A stretch of 64,000 bases of DNA from Lepisosteus oculatus (Eukaryota; Chordata; Actinopteri; Semionotiformes; Lepisosteidae). The stretch is taken from NCBI RefSeq assembly GCF_040954835.1, contig NC_090711.1, forward strand, positions 2,363,501-2,427,500, given 5' to 3'. The position numbers were made by a program, and so were the translations under genes. Below the pieces are notes generated by a model. The model saw only the letters and a program-made list of their open reading frames with translations. It was not told the DNA's origin and searched no databases. Below are positions 30,675 through 43,461 of the stretch, piece by piece (positions within the stretch are counted from its first letter, which is position 1; each line of letters opens with the position of its first letter).

Positions 30675-31146
30675 TTATAAGTAGTCAGCATCTTCGCTCC
30701 TGTCGAAGTCCGGGACCACCTGGTCGGCGCCGTGCCTGTCTGTGGGGCCGAGGGGCGCGGGGGCGGACGCTGTGCCGCCGCAGCGGAGCCAGGGGTGCAG
30801 GAGGATCTCGGAGGCCTCCAGCCTCTCGGCCGGGCTCTTGCGCAGCACGCAGCGCACCAGGCACTTGGCACGGGGCGAGAGCGACTCGGGCACGCTGAAG
30901 ACGCCCCGGCGGATCTTGTTGAAGAGGGCGGCGGGCTCCACATCCTGGAAGGGGTAGCGGCCCACCAGCATGGTGTACAGCACCACGCCCAGGCTCCAGA
31001 CGTCCGCCGCCTTCCCCGAGTAGGAGTGGCGGGAGTTGAGGATCTCCGGCCCCACGTAGGCCGGGCAGCCGTGCTTGTCCGTCAGGGAGTCGTCCTCCCC
31101 CTTCAGGAGGCAGGAGTCCTCCAGGTTCTCCAAGACCAGCTTCGTC
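30675..31146 (-). CDS. TRIB3: TRIB3 coding exon 3
   Basis: [12 protein letters not shown] through ILLHPWL and the COP1 motif DQVVPD to TAA at 30677-30675. The acceptor CCCTGCAG is at 31147. Confidence 0.96.
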
Positions 31147-34100
31147 CTGCAGGGACACACAGCTGTGGTCAGAAACCAACGCAGAAGAGGGAACGCAAGA
31201 AAACCAACGCCAACGACCCTGCAGAGCTCCCCCTGCTGGTACACCAGCGAGCTGCTCTCAACCTGCCACCCTGAAGCACTGCGCCTTTTAATTCTGCAAT
31301 TCCAGTAAAGGGAAGCAACCCGGGATTCCGAGACAAGCCCCTATGGTGCAGGAGGTCCTGTCCTGTCCTCCGTGACCACCCTGCCGGTCAAGATCCCATT
31401 GCACTTTCCCAAAAGGGCCGGGGAGCTCGACTGGACACCAGGACAGGCTGTGCTTTGGGCTTCTACAGACTGATCTCCCCAGGTCACGCTCTCACCCCTC
31501 GCCCTGCTCCGCTGCGCTTCATGGGGGAGAAAGTGAGTCTCCTCCTATATGTCAGGCACTGGGATCCCTTTTCATTGAACAACTGCAATCGACTAAATTC
31601 ATCTTCTACTGCATAGCTTTCTCCCCCACCTTAGCATGAATTTCATCCTCCGTAGTGCGTTTTCTAAACACAAGAAGCTTCTATAAATAACACTACGCTT
31701 GCATGGAAACGGGCTCTGGGTCTACAGCAGTGCTGATTCAGCCCCCTTATGAAAAGTGAAACTGTCGCCTACTCCTCAGCATCTTATCATCATACAGTAA
31801 AGTTCAACTCATTCTGGAGTTCAGTTCTCTTCGTGTGGTTTGACCTTCTGACGAACGACAAGTGGAATATTAGAAAATAGGGAAACAGCCCACCACACAG
31901 ACAGAGAGACAGGGTGTCGAGGAAGCAGAGGCAGCCTGCACACAGCCACGACAAGTCAAATCACCAAGCACTCTCCTGCACTGCGGTCCTGCTTATAAAA
32001 GGACATTTTCATATGCAAACCCCCCTGGGCAGCTCTTCTTCGTCCTATCGCCTTTGGTTTCTGCTGAAAAGCAGGATGTGGGTCCGAAACTCATGTTTCA
32101 CTATTCAATCCTCAAGGGGAAAAAAAAACAGCAACCATCCCCAAGGAACACCGCTGAACTGCAGCACCACAGCTCCGCTGTGCACCCAAGAGTGAATCAG
32201 TATGAGCAAAACCAGCCTAGATGAACAATTAGCAGCTGCTCGATGACCGTACAGCGCAGGGGGAGCGCAGCACTGGTGCAGGCTGGGGAGGGAGAGCGCG
32301 CTCACACTACTTATTTGCTTAACCTCCCCGAAACGCGCCGGTTCGAACCCTTTCCAGGGCTCCTGCAGCTGGCACGGACGCTGCAGGGCGCCACAGTGAA
32401 AACAGGAGCGAGCCGCGTTAGGGGCAACACCACCGGGCTCCGGTACGGCGAGGGCGGATGCGTCACGCGGTGAAGGCGCGCGCTCGGGAGCGGCTCACCT
32501 CTGCAGGTCCGCGAAGACGAACTTGCGCAGCTTGAGGTCCCGCAGCACCACGCCGTGCTCGTGGCAGTGCGCCACCGCCGCCGCCATCTGGCCGAAGAGC
32601 CGCGCCGCCTCCTCCTCCGGCAGCCGCTTGCAGGCGCGCACGTAGGAGTGCATGTCGCCGTAGCTGCGCGCGAAGAAGACGTAGACGCTGCGCTCGCCCG
32701 TCACCACCTCCGACACCCGGCTGATGTTCTCGTGGGGCAGGAGGCGGGCGTAGGGGGCGATCAGCTCCTGGTACCTCTTCATGGAGAAGACCTGTGAAAG
32801 ACGGGAGCACCGGTCAACATCTGGAGGGCAACACCGCGGGGGCTGCTCGCGAGTTAGGTGGACGCCGGCCTTCAGCCACGCAAAACCTGCACGTTTGCAG
32901 CTTCGCCCACCCGGGACGCAGCTCCCTGGCCTTTTCACAGCAACAGCATTGTCAGCTGCCCTCTCTACTTCATAGCGATTTCCTGTTGATTCGTACTAAA
33001 ATGCCCGCAGGATCGAACGAAACGCATTCCATGTTGCAAACAAAACCGGCACGTGGATGCCTTCAATCGCAAAGCTTGATGCGCCCCGGTCTGGTCCAGG
33101 AGACGCCGTTGAAGAGAGCAGCCAGCTGTGGGGGTGTCTTGGAACATGCACCCGCCACGCTAGGTGCACAGCAACCGGCCACACGAAAGAGCTAAAAGTT
33201 AAGAAGAGGGCAACTAAAAATACCCAGCGGCCAGGCTGCTGCTGTGAAAAGGTCAGGCAGCCGCGCAGAGTTACCCACGCGCTGCGAGAAGTCTGCTGCA
33301 GGCCGGGTGGGCGAGGATTACCATGTGAAAGCCGCGCAGAGCCTGTCTGCGGGTTACAAGCCTCCTCACCAGATTACTCACTGGGAGAGAGCGAGCGCTG
33401 CAAACACAACCCACATGCAAAACATAGGAAGTGCCGTCAGGCCAGCTCCTCGCTGCAGGCTGCCGGAGTTTGTTTTTAAGCTCCTATTTGCGATCAGCAG
33501 CAGGCAACTCTGCCGCCAGCGAGGGGCCCCGGCTCACTGACGGTTCGGGAGCTCCGTGTGCGAGCGCCCTCTACTCCGGCCGGCCCGAAGACTCGCCGGA
33601 GAAGCTCTAGGGTTATAATGGGAGGCGAGGGGGAATGGGAGGGAAGGAGGGGTTTTCCCCCACTAAGGCCCGGGTTTTAAGAGAGAACCCCTGAAGCTCC
33701 TGTCCTTTCTGCACCGTCTTGCACATGGGCTCAGGCTGCCCTTTGCTCTCAGGTCTGCAGCGTGCGGAATGAGCCGAGGCAGTTCCCTGCCCGCGGCGCT
33801 ACTGTGTGGGGGACCTCGCGGCCACCGCCATTCCTGCGGGGCGCCGTCACAGACCCGCGGATCCGTGCGGAGGAGACGCTCTGCTCCGACAAGGAGGGGA
33901 TGCTTTGCCCTTTCCTTTAAAAAAAAAAACCTCTAGGGCACGTCTAGTTTTGTTCTTTAATTTGTGGGCTAAAGGCCCAATGCAGAACTGCTCCAAAACC
34001 ACAGAAATAAGAGCCAGGCTGGTGTGAATCAACCAGGCAGCACTTAAAACACACACCCCTCCCTGCCTGCATGGAGAGCACCAGCTGCAGAAGATGACAC

Positions 34101-35345
34101 AGCACAGAGCTGCAGCGTGCAGCACACCTGTCTGGGCCACGGTGTCCCCACTTCAGGCTGTCCCCCGTCTGTCACTGGTGAACGCAGTGGGCGCTCAAAG
34201 GTCACAGCTCCCGGAGGATCATTCACAGAACTGACCCAGCTCTCGGATGCACAGCGCCCTGCCCCGTCCCTCACCAGCAGCTGCTCGCCGCAGACTACAA
34301 AGCGCCAGTCAAATGCTCGCTTGCCATTTTGCAATACTTCCTAGGACTCTGGTTGGGGAAAAAAAAAATCTCTGCTGTTCTACTGCTTCCAGGCAAAAAC
34401 TTCCGATCTGAGGCAGGTGCGCTCCCCCCCACGGTGGTGGGGCACAGGAAACTCCCCCCGAGCTGAGGCCACCTGCTCAGGACTGAATTCGAATGTAGCC
34501 GCCTGAGCCAGAGTCAGGGTCTCAAACCCAGGTCCTGCAGAGACTAGGATGCTCTGGTACTTGCTCCCTGCCTGAGCAGTCACAATTCAACACTTCACCT
34601 ACTTAATTTCTCAATCAAAGTCGTTTTTCTGTCCCCTGAAGGTCTTTTACAGATGTGCAAAACCTTCATTTCTTTAAAGAGTCAGTGACTTATAAACCTT
34701 CCCACAGCCCGATGAGAAGTATTGTAATTACAATGCATTTGATGAAATAACTGTTTGACCAACTATACAACCGAAAGGTGAGGCCAGGACTGGGCTTGAG
34801 ATCCCCGGCTTGAGCACAGCGTTTCTGCAGCACGTCACCCCCGAGGGCCAGCAGAGAGATCCAGACCCCCTGCAGCCGAGGGCCTCCGGGAAGACGCCAG
34901 AACAGGAAAGACCAAACCCACAACAGCCCGACCACAAGGGCGAGAGCTGTCCCGCGCTCTCCCCGAGAGGAGCGCGCAGGAGTGCGGACGAGGCTGCGTG
35001 GAATCTGCTCTCGCGCACGCACACACACACACGCGCGCGGAGGGGCGCCCCTACCTTGCAGGTGTACTCCTGCTCAGTGACGCGGTGCACGGCCCGGAAG
35101 CTGCCAGCCCCCTCGGCCGCCTCCAGCAGGATGTAGGGCCCGATGCAGGAGACGCGGTGCTCGGCCCCACTGGGGCTCGGGCTCTGGGCCAGCGGCCGCA
35201 GGCAGGGGGCGAGGCCCGGCGAGGGGGGCTGGCTCAGCCGGGGGCGCTTGCATTTCGGGGTGTCGCTGTCCAGGGGGTCCTCGAAGTCCAGGCGCTTGAG
35301 CCTCAGGGGGAGAGCGCGAGGCGCCGGCTGGAGGTTCACGCTCAT
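30675..35345 (-). CDS. TRIB3: TRIB3, tribbles pseudokinase, complete
   Basis: Stress-induced pseudokinase scaffold that links substrates to the COP1 E3 ligase and binds AKT and MAPK kinases. Exons 35345-35055, 32791-32499 and 31146-30675 sum to 1056 nt = 351 aa plus TAA; human is 358 aa. The N terminus has a basic KRLDF/KCKRPRL stretch, then IGPYILLEA opens the pseudokinase domain. [10 protein letters not shown] and [13 protein letters not shown] (about 178-190) form the catalytic-loop remnant, and VLENLEDSC replaces the DFG region. Further blocks are [19 protein letters not shown] and YPFQD. The tail carries the MEK-binding ILLHPW (309-314) and the COP1 motif DQVVPD (336-341). Three coding exons and the flanking genes favour TRIB3 over TRIB1 or TRIB2. 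The ATG directly follows an acceptor AG, so the 5' UTR is in an upstream exon. Confidence 0.96.
32499..32791 (-). CDS. TRIB3: TRIB3 coding exon 2
   Basis: [20 protein letters not shown] to FVFADLQ, phase 0 in and phase 2 out (AG|GTGAGC). Contains the tribbles-specific GDMHSYVR. Confidence 0.95.
35055..35345 (-). CDS. TRIB3: TRIB3 coding exon 1
   Basis: 97 codons, [20 protein letters not shown] to VTEQEYTCK, donor AAG|GTAGGG. The acceptor CCTGCAG abuts the start codon at 35345. Confidence 0.93.
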
Positions 35346-36422
35346 CTGCAGGACAGGAGAGAGGGGCTCAGAGCTGCACCAGAAACGCATGGGTCCTTCA
35401 CAACTACACATGAATGGCCTCTCTTATAGACCTCAGCGTGCACTTCCTGTTCTCTTCTGCACAGAGCATGATGCTGGCCCAGAAGAAGGAAAGCTATCGA
35501 TTATCCGGCCCACACGTCTTTCCTCGCACCCAGCTAATGAGGAGAGCGGTTCGGCGCCTGTGTACCTCCCGGACCCACGCTGGTGGACCAGAACCAGCAT
35601 GTACCGCAGGCCGGTCCAGCCCGATGGCAATACAGGTAATTGGAGAGACGAATTGCCCCCCACACAAATGAATAAAATAAAAGCCTCCAACAAGAATCCG
35701 TAAATAACTCGCAGTGTGCATTTATGAAGCTCCAGGGTTTGCACGCCTGGGGATAAAACGAAAAGTGCACTTCCACTGAAACGCACCTCGGGCGCTTCAT
35801 TAACGAGTTCGTGTCCGGCTCGGACGGAGAAGCTCTCTCCGGCGAGTCGCCCAGCAAACACACATACAGGGACCCGACCCACGCCGGGACCTGCGGCGAC
35901 TGGAGCCAGGGCTGACCCCAAAACAGTCAGGCGAGGCGGTGCATCAGCGGGCTGTGCCGCCGGGGTATGGCTCCAAGACCGCCAGGCGAGTCACCGCCTC
36001 CACAGCCCCGCTGACACCCCACACAGCCGTGCATCCCCGGCGCGCTGCCCAACCGGTGCGCAAGCGATTGCTACAAGCTGCGCGGCGGGGTCCGCTGTTT
36101 CCGTCACGCACAGACACACACACGCAACATTTCGTCGTGGCTACCGCCGTGACGGAACGGGCGCTGGTTTTCCAGCATCCCGGGCCCCCGGAGCGGCGCT
36201 GCACCGGTGGTAGCTGACCTCCGGTGCGCACTACAGGGGAGGCCGTCGAGAGACTTTTGGCAGCGGTCCGGTCACAACAGCGGAGCGACCTGCCCATTCA
36301 CCCGGGCCCCTACGCTCCGCCGGTACCCCGAGAACTACAACAACAAGCCTCGGCTTCGGCTACCTTTTCGTTTTTTTTCACGGGTAAAACTGACGAACAA
36401 AACATCGGGACTGCCCCCTTAC

Positions 36423-36735
36423 CTCGTCCGCGAAAAGTTGGGAGGTCTCGCCGCTCGTCAGCTGAGCAGAGCAGTTTCACCAGCTGCTCCCGGTGGGACG
36501 AGAACTAGAGCGCCTAGTTACCGCAACCCATCCACGAAACAGGGGAAGGAGAATTAAAAAAAAAAGAGAAATCCACCGAAGTGTGAAAGAATATCCCCAC
36601 TGTGATATCGCTCCTCCGAGTCGGCCCCCCTCCTCCTCCTTCCCTTTAGCAAGAGGGGTCCCAGCGCGTTCCAGTGGGAGCACAAAGGACCGGGGATCGA
36701 AGGGGCTCCGTCCGCCCGGGAACAGGATGAGCGGG
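36423..36735 (-). other. TRIB3: Probable TRIB3 non-coding first exon
   Basis: Bounded downstream by the GTAAGG donor at 36422 and upstream by an assumed start about 30 bases from the TTTAAA box. There is no start codon context needing translation here. The exon's existence follows from the acceptor immediately before the TRIB3 ATG. Confidence 0.4.
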
Positions 36736-37245
36736 TGGGATACCTCGGAGGCGAGCTGCCCTTTAAATCCACACCGAGCACCGCCTGCTTTTGTCGGTCG
36801 GCAGAGACGGGGACACGCAGTCGAGCGATTCCTGGGCAGCACAGTCAAAGCGCAAGCCGGCGCCTGACTCGTCGTCTGCGGACTCCCTTTTGTTCCAGAC
36901 TCGCCGCTAAGTTAAAGTGCTCTGTGCGCTCTCCGGCCTCCTCCTCGCTTCCCCTGCCTTGAAGGTGGCTTCTTATGTGAAAGCGCTTTCACGCACACAC
37001 ACAAATACACTTTGGTTGCTCCGCGGCGTGTAGCTCCTGTGCGCAGACCCCCCGTACTCCCGAGCCTGCCGTGGGGCTGCAGTCGCGCTCTCAGGTCGCT
37101 CCGAAGAGGGAAAACGCCAAGTGCCCGACACCACAACAAAGCCAGGTCAAGCTGATCGGCCCGCTGGAGTCGGAGTCGAGTTATCGTCTTCTGCCTGCGT
37201 GTGAGCCCGTGAAATATTCCCCCCTGACCGGGCGAGTAGGCGACT

Positions 37246-37264
37246 TGCTCTCTCTCTCTCTCTC
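37246..37264. repeat. (CT)n microsatellite in TRIB3 upstream region
   Basis: CTCTCTCTCTCTCTCTCT followed by a C run; a possible GAGA-type element. Confidence 0.8.
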
Positions 37265-37699
37265 CCCCCCTCCGTAAGCGCTACCTCGGTCTGCCTGGCT
37301 CACTGCGTCGCCGAGTCTGATGTCAACTACTTCAAATACCCTTCCTGCGCCGCTCTCCAGCCGCTGACGGCGAGCTCTCTCAGGATTGCAACATCTCCGC
37401 CCCGCCTTGTCGCATGACGACACCGCCGGGTTCACACTGGCAATACAGGCTCGCGGCGCGGATGACTCAAAACTCCGAGGGCTTGTGCTACAGCAACGCT
37501 GGAGTAATAGTTGCCCGTAATCCCACCTTTCTGTTTCACTCTTCTCCCCCCCCAGGTCAATATTATTACAGTGCAGATTCTGGCGTTTCAACGTGCTATT
37601 TTCTTGCGTTCTTGAAAGAGAAAGGCAGTGCCGTGCTCTCGGAATTTGGGTCTCATCGCCACGGGCTTGAGGAAGTCGTTTCGTAGCTGTGTTTGTGTT

Positions 37700-40640
37700 C
37701 ATAGTATTCCGACCATGTCAATTTTATATGTATTGATTGTAGACAATAACCTCTGCATATTTGCACAGTGTAATCCCATGTCAAACACGTGCGGAAAAAA
37801 AGGTTCACCAGGAGCTGCTCACGGCCGTACGAACACAGGCCAGTACACTGAGCGACTGGCAGGACTTCATCTAAATGGTGGGAACGGCGTCACAGTACAG
37901 CTTGATCTAACACGTACCACATTGCATTGCACGGTGCAAGCGACGTGACCGAGACCGGCGCTCAGGCAGAGTGACAGAGACTGTTTTTTTTGGGGCAGGT
38001 TCTGTGCGTAATGCGTTGTAATGTGGAGCGACAGGTGTTGAACTCCAGACGACACCGCCGCTGAGATCTACAGCGCTCCCTAGCGAGCAGTGCGGTGAGG
38101 GCTGAGCTACAGATCCCGGGTGTTCAGGAAAGAGGATATACAAATGGAGTTATCCATCCTCATCGTTATCGTCTAATTGTCAGCACGACATATTTCGCTG
38201 TGATATGCACATATGAAACGAGGCCAATTCGATTCATATGTTTCATTTGTCATATACAGAAAACGTTCAAGTACCACAGACCTCAAAGCACCCCCCCAAA
38301 AATAAAAACAAACAACAACACGTAATTATGCATAAAGTTCTCCATAGTAACAGTTGGTTAATTTAGAAAACCTTCAACCCCCAGAACGGTAAGAGGGTCT
38401 TTCCAACGTGCTGCCTTGGACAGTTGCGCCAGAGTTACGCATTCATTGTCAACGAGGCGCGCTTCGGTCAGCTTTCCTCTCGCATCGCAATGCGTTTCTG
38501 GAAAATCGCTCAAACGAAAGAAGAAAAAAGCCCCTTGTCCCGGGATTCTGGAATGTTCATCTCCTTCTTGTAATGGCAACAGATCTAAGTTTAGAAAGCG
38601 AGAGAGACGCGTCTGGAGGAGCGGGCGAGGCCCCGCCCCCTGCATGACTCAATATCAGTGATGGTGTTGCACCATTGAGTAACTCACGCCTGCGGAGACG
38701 GAGCGCACTCCGAGAGGAACGGGGGCCAGCGGTGTTCAAAGCAAACATGCGCGTTGCTATAGAAAGTGCCTCAACAGATGAAGCTGCTCAGTTGGGCCTG
38801 GTACAAAACGACAAATTTCTGTGGTACGGGTTTTCTGTGTGTGCGCACGCCTACTAAGGATGTGGAGAAAAGGGTTCTTCCCAGCAACTGGTGACATGAA
38901 CTTGAATTCAGTATTACTCAGCAAAGGCTGGAACAAGTAAAGAGTGTAAAGTATCGGGTCTACTCGCGAAATCAGGCGTGTTCCGTTCCAAAACTGTGAT
39001 GTCACCTTGGTGAGAAGCAAGGAGACGTGTTCTCCAGCTGTAGCTGGGGGGGGGGCTCGTCGGCGCGGTCACGGCTCCACGCGCGCGGGGTTTCTCTCCA
39101 GGCTCCCCCTGGCCCCTCCTGTAACTGTATCGAACGACACTGCTCCCGCGACACAGCCGCCTAATGAAGCTGATGAACCTCGTCTGCACCTTGTAATTAC
39201 ACCGCAACGTACATGAATGGCTGTGCAGCAAATTAAACGCTGATAACTCCTGCTATCGTCTAGTCCGTTCACATTCCTGCTGTGTGTCTGCAACCCTTAC
39301 AAGCGACACTCGTTCATACAAACAAGCCCCGCATGAAAACCATTTCTTTTTTACTCTGGATGTCTCTGTGTGCCCTTCCTGCATTTGAGGAGTAGAGGGA
39401 ATACATTCAGACCCCTATGTACAGTGTATATGGTGAGGAACAGCTTGCCTCCACAAGGCCAGTACCTTTGTGTGTATCTGCTCCCCTGTCCACCCCTCGC
39501 GCCTGCTGCTTGCTGGGATATCCCCCTGAATCGGGTAAAGTGGCTAGAGAGTGCATGGGGAGGAAGACCACTACATTTCCATGAAAGGGAAAAGAAACCT
39601 TCGAGGTCCTATACCAGCCAATGCCTCCAGATCGCTCTGTTATAGCGGAGTGGGCACAGGGTCGAGTCCCTGTGATGTCAGCACACGGGGCTCGGTGAAT
39701 TCCTAGCAACACGCCTGCTTTCACAAGCGGAGCGCTGGCGGCTGTGAGTCAGCACTCCGCTGGCTCCGACTTCCCATTGACAAACGCTCTTCTGTGGAAA
39801 GAAGGGCCTCTTCCAGCAGCGCTGACTCCTTACGGACTGACTTATCCTGGCGGATTGCGGCATGCAGCCACTCGCCTTCCTGTTCTGAACAATGCGCTCT
39901 TCACCCCGGGTCAGAGGGGTTTAAGTCATCTTTCTCTCTGCGCCTTCGCTGTTTTGCTCTCTGCCTGCCCCATCTCTCTCCATTGCTTTCCCACACACAC
40001 GCTCAAACCTGACTTTCGGCAGAACCCAGAGGATGACTTCATGCTACCTAAACATACCGCGCGATTCAGTGGGAAGACAAGGCGCTGTGAGAGAAAAGGG
40101 GCTTTCCTATTCCACGTCTGCTCCGCGCTTGCTTTGAGGGAGCCCTGAGACCCCGAATACAATTCACCCCAGCAGAGTCCAAATGCCTGGGCCTGCAGTC
40201 TTTGTCACCAGCTCTGAGGCCCACTTCAACCTCGGACTTTGCTACACTCAGGAAATTCACAGCTGGTTGACAAGACAAGTTCGGAGCTGAAATTCCCAGA
40301 AGACACAAGTGACAGAAAAAAAAAACTCCCCAAAAACCTGAATGTGGAAAACCCCAGTCTGTGCTGGAAGGGTTGTTGCTCCCTCTTCCTTCCCACGCAG
40401 AATACACAACCGTGCCTGAATTTACTCCTCCCGTCTTCACCTAAAGACAGCGAACTTTCACCTCGGCGCTGTTAGATGGGGTTAGTCACCCGCGGGCTGT
40501 TTGTGTGCCAGGTGCTACGGACAGCTGAAAAACTGGAATGAAAATTATTTTCTGTTTGAAACAGGTTTAAAGCAAACTGTTTACAGCGTTTATTATTATA
40601 TTGCTTTCCAAGTATTTTTGTTTGGAATTTAAAAGTGTTC
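37700..40640. other. Intergenic, upstream of TRIB3
   Basis: No gene is recognised. Noted inside: a symmetric AP-1/palindrome cluster at 38645-38682, and a tRNA-like SINE head near 39628-39680 with a B-box-like GGGTCGAGTCCCTG. Confidence 0.5.
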
Positions 40641-40647
40641 TTTGAGG

Positions 40648-40735
40648 TTAATAATAATAATCTTACACTTACATAGTGCTTTTCTGCACAAAGTGCTTCA
40701 CAGATAATGGGGTCCCCCCTCCGTGTGGCCCTAGG
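40648..40735 (-). repeat. Family A repeat copy
   Basis: (AATA)n then CTTACACTTACATAGTGCTTTTC and AAGTGCTTCACAGATAATGGGG, the family A terminus in reverse orientation. Confidence 0.7.
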
Positions 40736-41866
40736 GTGAGACTGGGACTGTACCATGCCCCAGATCAGAGTGGTGTTTTAATTCGTATGGGTCGGCTTCC
40801 CCTCTGCCTGCCTGCTTCCCGTCACAGATACTCAAGCTGCAGTTTTTCTGCAGCTGTTGCTGGAGAGTCCGGGAAGAGCCACAGACAGAACCCGGGCAGC
40901 CGCTGCAGAGAAGTGGGGACGGGCCCGATTGGGCAATACTCATGCGAGCAACTTCCCCCCAGGGGCATTCAGGAAGAGGGACTGGGAGCTACTGCTCCGA
41001 AGTGGAGTTTGCTGGCAACTTCTCCCTGAGCGTCAGTGACTACAGGAGTTGCTGTACTCCAGCGAGCCTGACCTGCACTCTGGGCTGGTGGGGTGACCTT
41101 GGACAAGATAGCACAAGCCACAGATGCTGTGTCTGAAGTACCCTGGAAGGACACCATTATAAACATGATAATCAGCTTGTTTTTGTCATTGTTGATATTA
41201 TAGGTTCTACTTTTGTATGATGCAGAAGGGGAGCTTTAAAAAAACTAATCTAAAGAAATGCACAATTCATCTCATGACTTGAGTTTGCCTTTGACTCTTT
41301 GACTATATATATGTGAAAAAATTGTAGGGGGTGATATTTCTGCAATTTCCTTATTAACATATAAATGTACTGTGGAAAAATGTCTGAATAAAATTGATTT
41401 TTTTTTTGCCTTTAAGACGTGATTACTCTGGAGCTCTGCGCCTCAGCGGGGGACTGTCGTACACTAACCCCTCTGGAAACTGCTCAAACACAGCGGCTGG
41501 AAACCCTGTTATCTGAGAGACAGGAGCTGAGATAAGGACAGACAGCCTTGGTTTCAGTGACACATCAGGCTCCTGAACTTCCTGTGTCTCGGCTGGCAGA
41601 TCTCTGAAGGAGGGACCTTGAGCTTAATCAAGCTAACGACTGCACTTCCATTCACCCTCAAGGGGCTGAATTACTCTCAGACACATGAAGAAGTCAGATG
41701 TGTATTGGACAATGACGCCCTGTATCAGTTGTCAGCCCAGATGCTGTTTCCATGCCTGTGTAATCTGGCCTGGGCAGTGGAATGAATTACTCAAAGCAAA
41801 CGGGTGTCTCGATCGTTCACCTTCCTCCTGCAGCTCCAGCCTGGGCCCCTCCCCCCAGTGCTGGCA

Positions 41867-42100
41867 GGCAGGTGGCTGTTGGGATTGTTGTTTGTGCTGC
41901 TGCCGGTTTGCATCCTTCAGCTGTGACGGTGCTTTTTAACGAAGTGAGTTGAAGCCAGAGAAACACTGTGCCGGTGCTGCGTTCATCCTGCAAGACTGCA
42001 GCTGCTTGATCGTGGGATACAGATGTCTTTGTATTGCGGCACACATGCAAATAAGCCTTTCATTGCACTTGTGCACGTGACAATAAACTGAACTGAGGCG
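41867..42100 (+). repeat. Interspersed repeat end, partner of an inverted copy
   Basis: GGCAGGTGGCTGTTGGGATTG ... AAGCCAGAGAAACACTG, ending GTGCACGTGACAATAAACTG, a terminus typical of LINE-derived repeats. The first 104 bp recur inverted at 43012-43113. Confidence 0.65.
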
Positions 42101-43011
42101 ATCGAGGGCGTCATTCGCTTTTTCTGCCCTCTGCCAGGGAGGCTGGGGACCATGCAGATTAGATATGTCATTTATACTAAGCTAAATCGGTGCGTTTGTT
42201 TGTACCTGCCTGGCGTCTCTTGGTTTGATGATGCTGTGCGTTTTCTGAGGCTTGCAGAGAAGCCGAGCCCAGAGCTCACAGCTGGCTTATTGCAAGCTTC
42301 AAAGGGAAACCTCAAGGTGGTGCATTCAGAGGCAATCTGCTTTCAGTGCGTCTGCTGCTCAGTGTGTCAGCCGGTGTTTGTGTGTGGGGGTGGAAGGCTC
42401 TTCCTGTGCTGTTTCACACACAAGCTCTGAGTGGGAGACCTCTCTCTCTTTCACTCAGAAGACCTTCACACGTTAACCCCAGGTGCCGAGGGCCCAACGG
42501 CTCCAGGTGGAAAAATCTACTGTACACCTCAAGAGGCTCCGTTGGCGCCTCTTCGTCACTCTTTATTCAGCATTTTCGTTAACCGAGAGAAAAACAGAAC
42601 AAAAACACGCTCTTGCTTGTGCAACATCACAGTTCACTGCCGGGCACGCTTGCCTGCTCCACGCTGATAAACCAAACGCTCTGAAATCAGTTACAGTGGT
42701 TTCTCTTCGGAGTTGCCATACAGAAACCACACTTTCCAGACCTTTTGTGTTGCATTTTTAATGTTATCCTCCCACGGCCCCTCATTCACTTGACAGGCCT
42801 TTTATAGGCTGCTGTCATTTCTCTGTGCCATTGTAACTCATGATTACTCAGCAGGCTGTGTGAGGGGCTCCCCACTGCAGTCCTGGGTACCCCAAGGTCT
42901 GGTTTGTTCCCGTTAGCCCCTGGCACGCTCCTCTGTGTACCTGTGTGGTCCCCATCCCCCCTGGCAGAGTGTGGGGTGAGCGGATGAGGGCCTCCGTGAT
43001 GAATGGAGTAC

Positions 43012-43113
43012 AGCAGTGTTTCTCTGGCTTCACCTCGCCTCATTAAAGAGCACCGTCGCAGCTGAGGGATGCAAACGGCAGCACAGACAACATCCAAACA
43101 GCCACCTGCCCGC
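43012..43113 (-). repeat. Inverted copy of the 41867-41970 repeat
   Basis: The reverse complement matches 41867-41970 with scattered mismatches over about 100 bp. The pair could fold across about 1 kb. Confidence 0.7.
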
Positions 43114-43394
43114 CAGCGTCTCCTACAGGGTGTGAACCCCCAGACACAGCTTGAGCGCTGACTTTGTAGGAAGTGTGAGGGCCTCACACCTTACTTAACA
43201 ATCCACGGGACAAAACTGGAATTCTCTAACTGTTCTCGGCTTGCTTAAACATTTTGGAGATGCGCATTGTTGATTGACGATTGTGTTCCATCACTGGTGC
43301 CAATTCCCCCGCTCTCCAATGGGAAAAAGAACTCCTTAGTTCAGTGTAGGAAGGAACTCAGCTGGAGCAAACTAATAACATAATAACCCCCCCA

Positions 43395-43460
<66 letters not shown>
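43395..43460. repeat. (AAT)n microsatellite, about 22 units
   Basis: Uninterrupted AAT run of about 66 bases, the longest perfect microsatellite here. Confidence 0.95.

Positions 43461-43461
<1 letters not shown>

Larger units (their letters stand above)
35900..37500 (-). promoter_or_regulatory. TRIB3: TRIB3 GC-rich promoter region
   Basis: CpG-rich single-copy DNA. A strong donor GACGAG|GTAAGG puts the end of a likely non-coding first exon at 36423. A TATA-like TTTAAA at 36762-36767 would start it near 36735. C/EBP-like ATTGCAAC (37385-37392), ATGACGAC (about 37414-37421) and TGACTCA (37463-37469) lie upstream. Mammalian TRIB3 is an ATF4/CHOP target, so these are candidate sites only. Confidence 0.4.

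Noticed and set aside
32336..32352. GGTTCGAACCC, another B-box-like sequence in TRIB3 intron 3
   Set aside because: It is a short palindrome with no surrounding cloverleaf.
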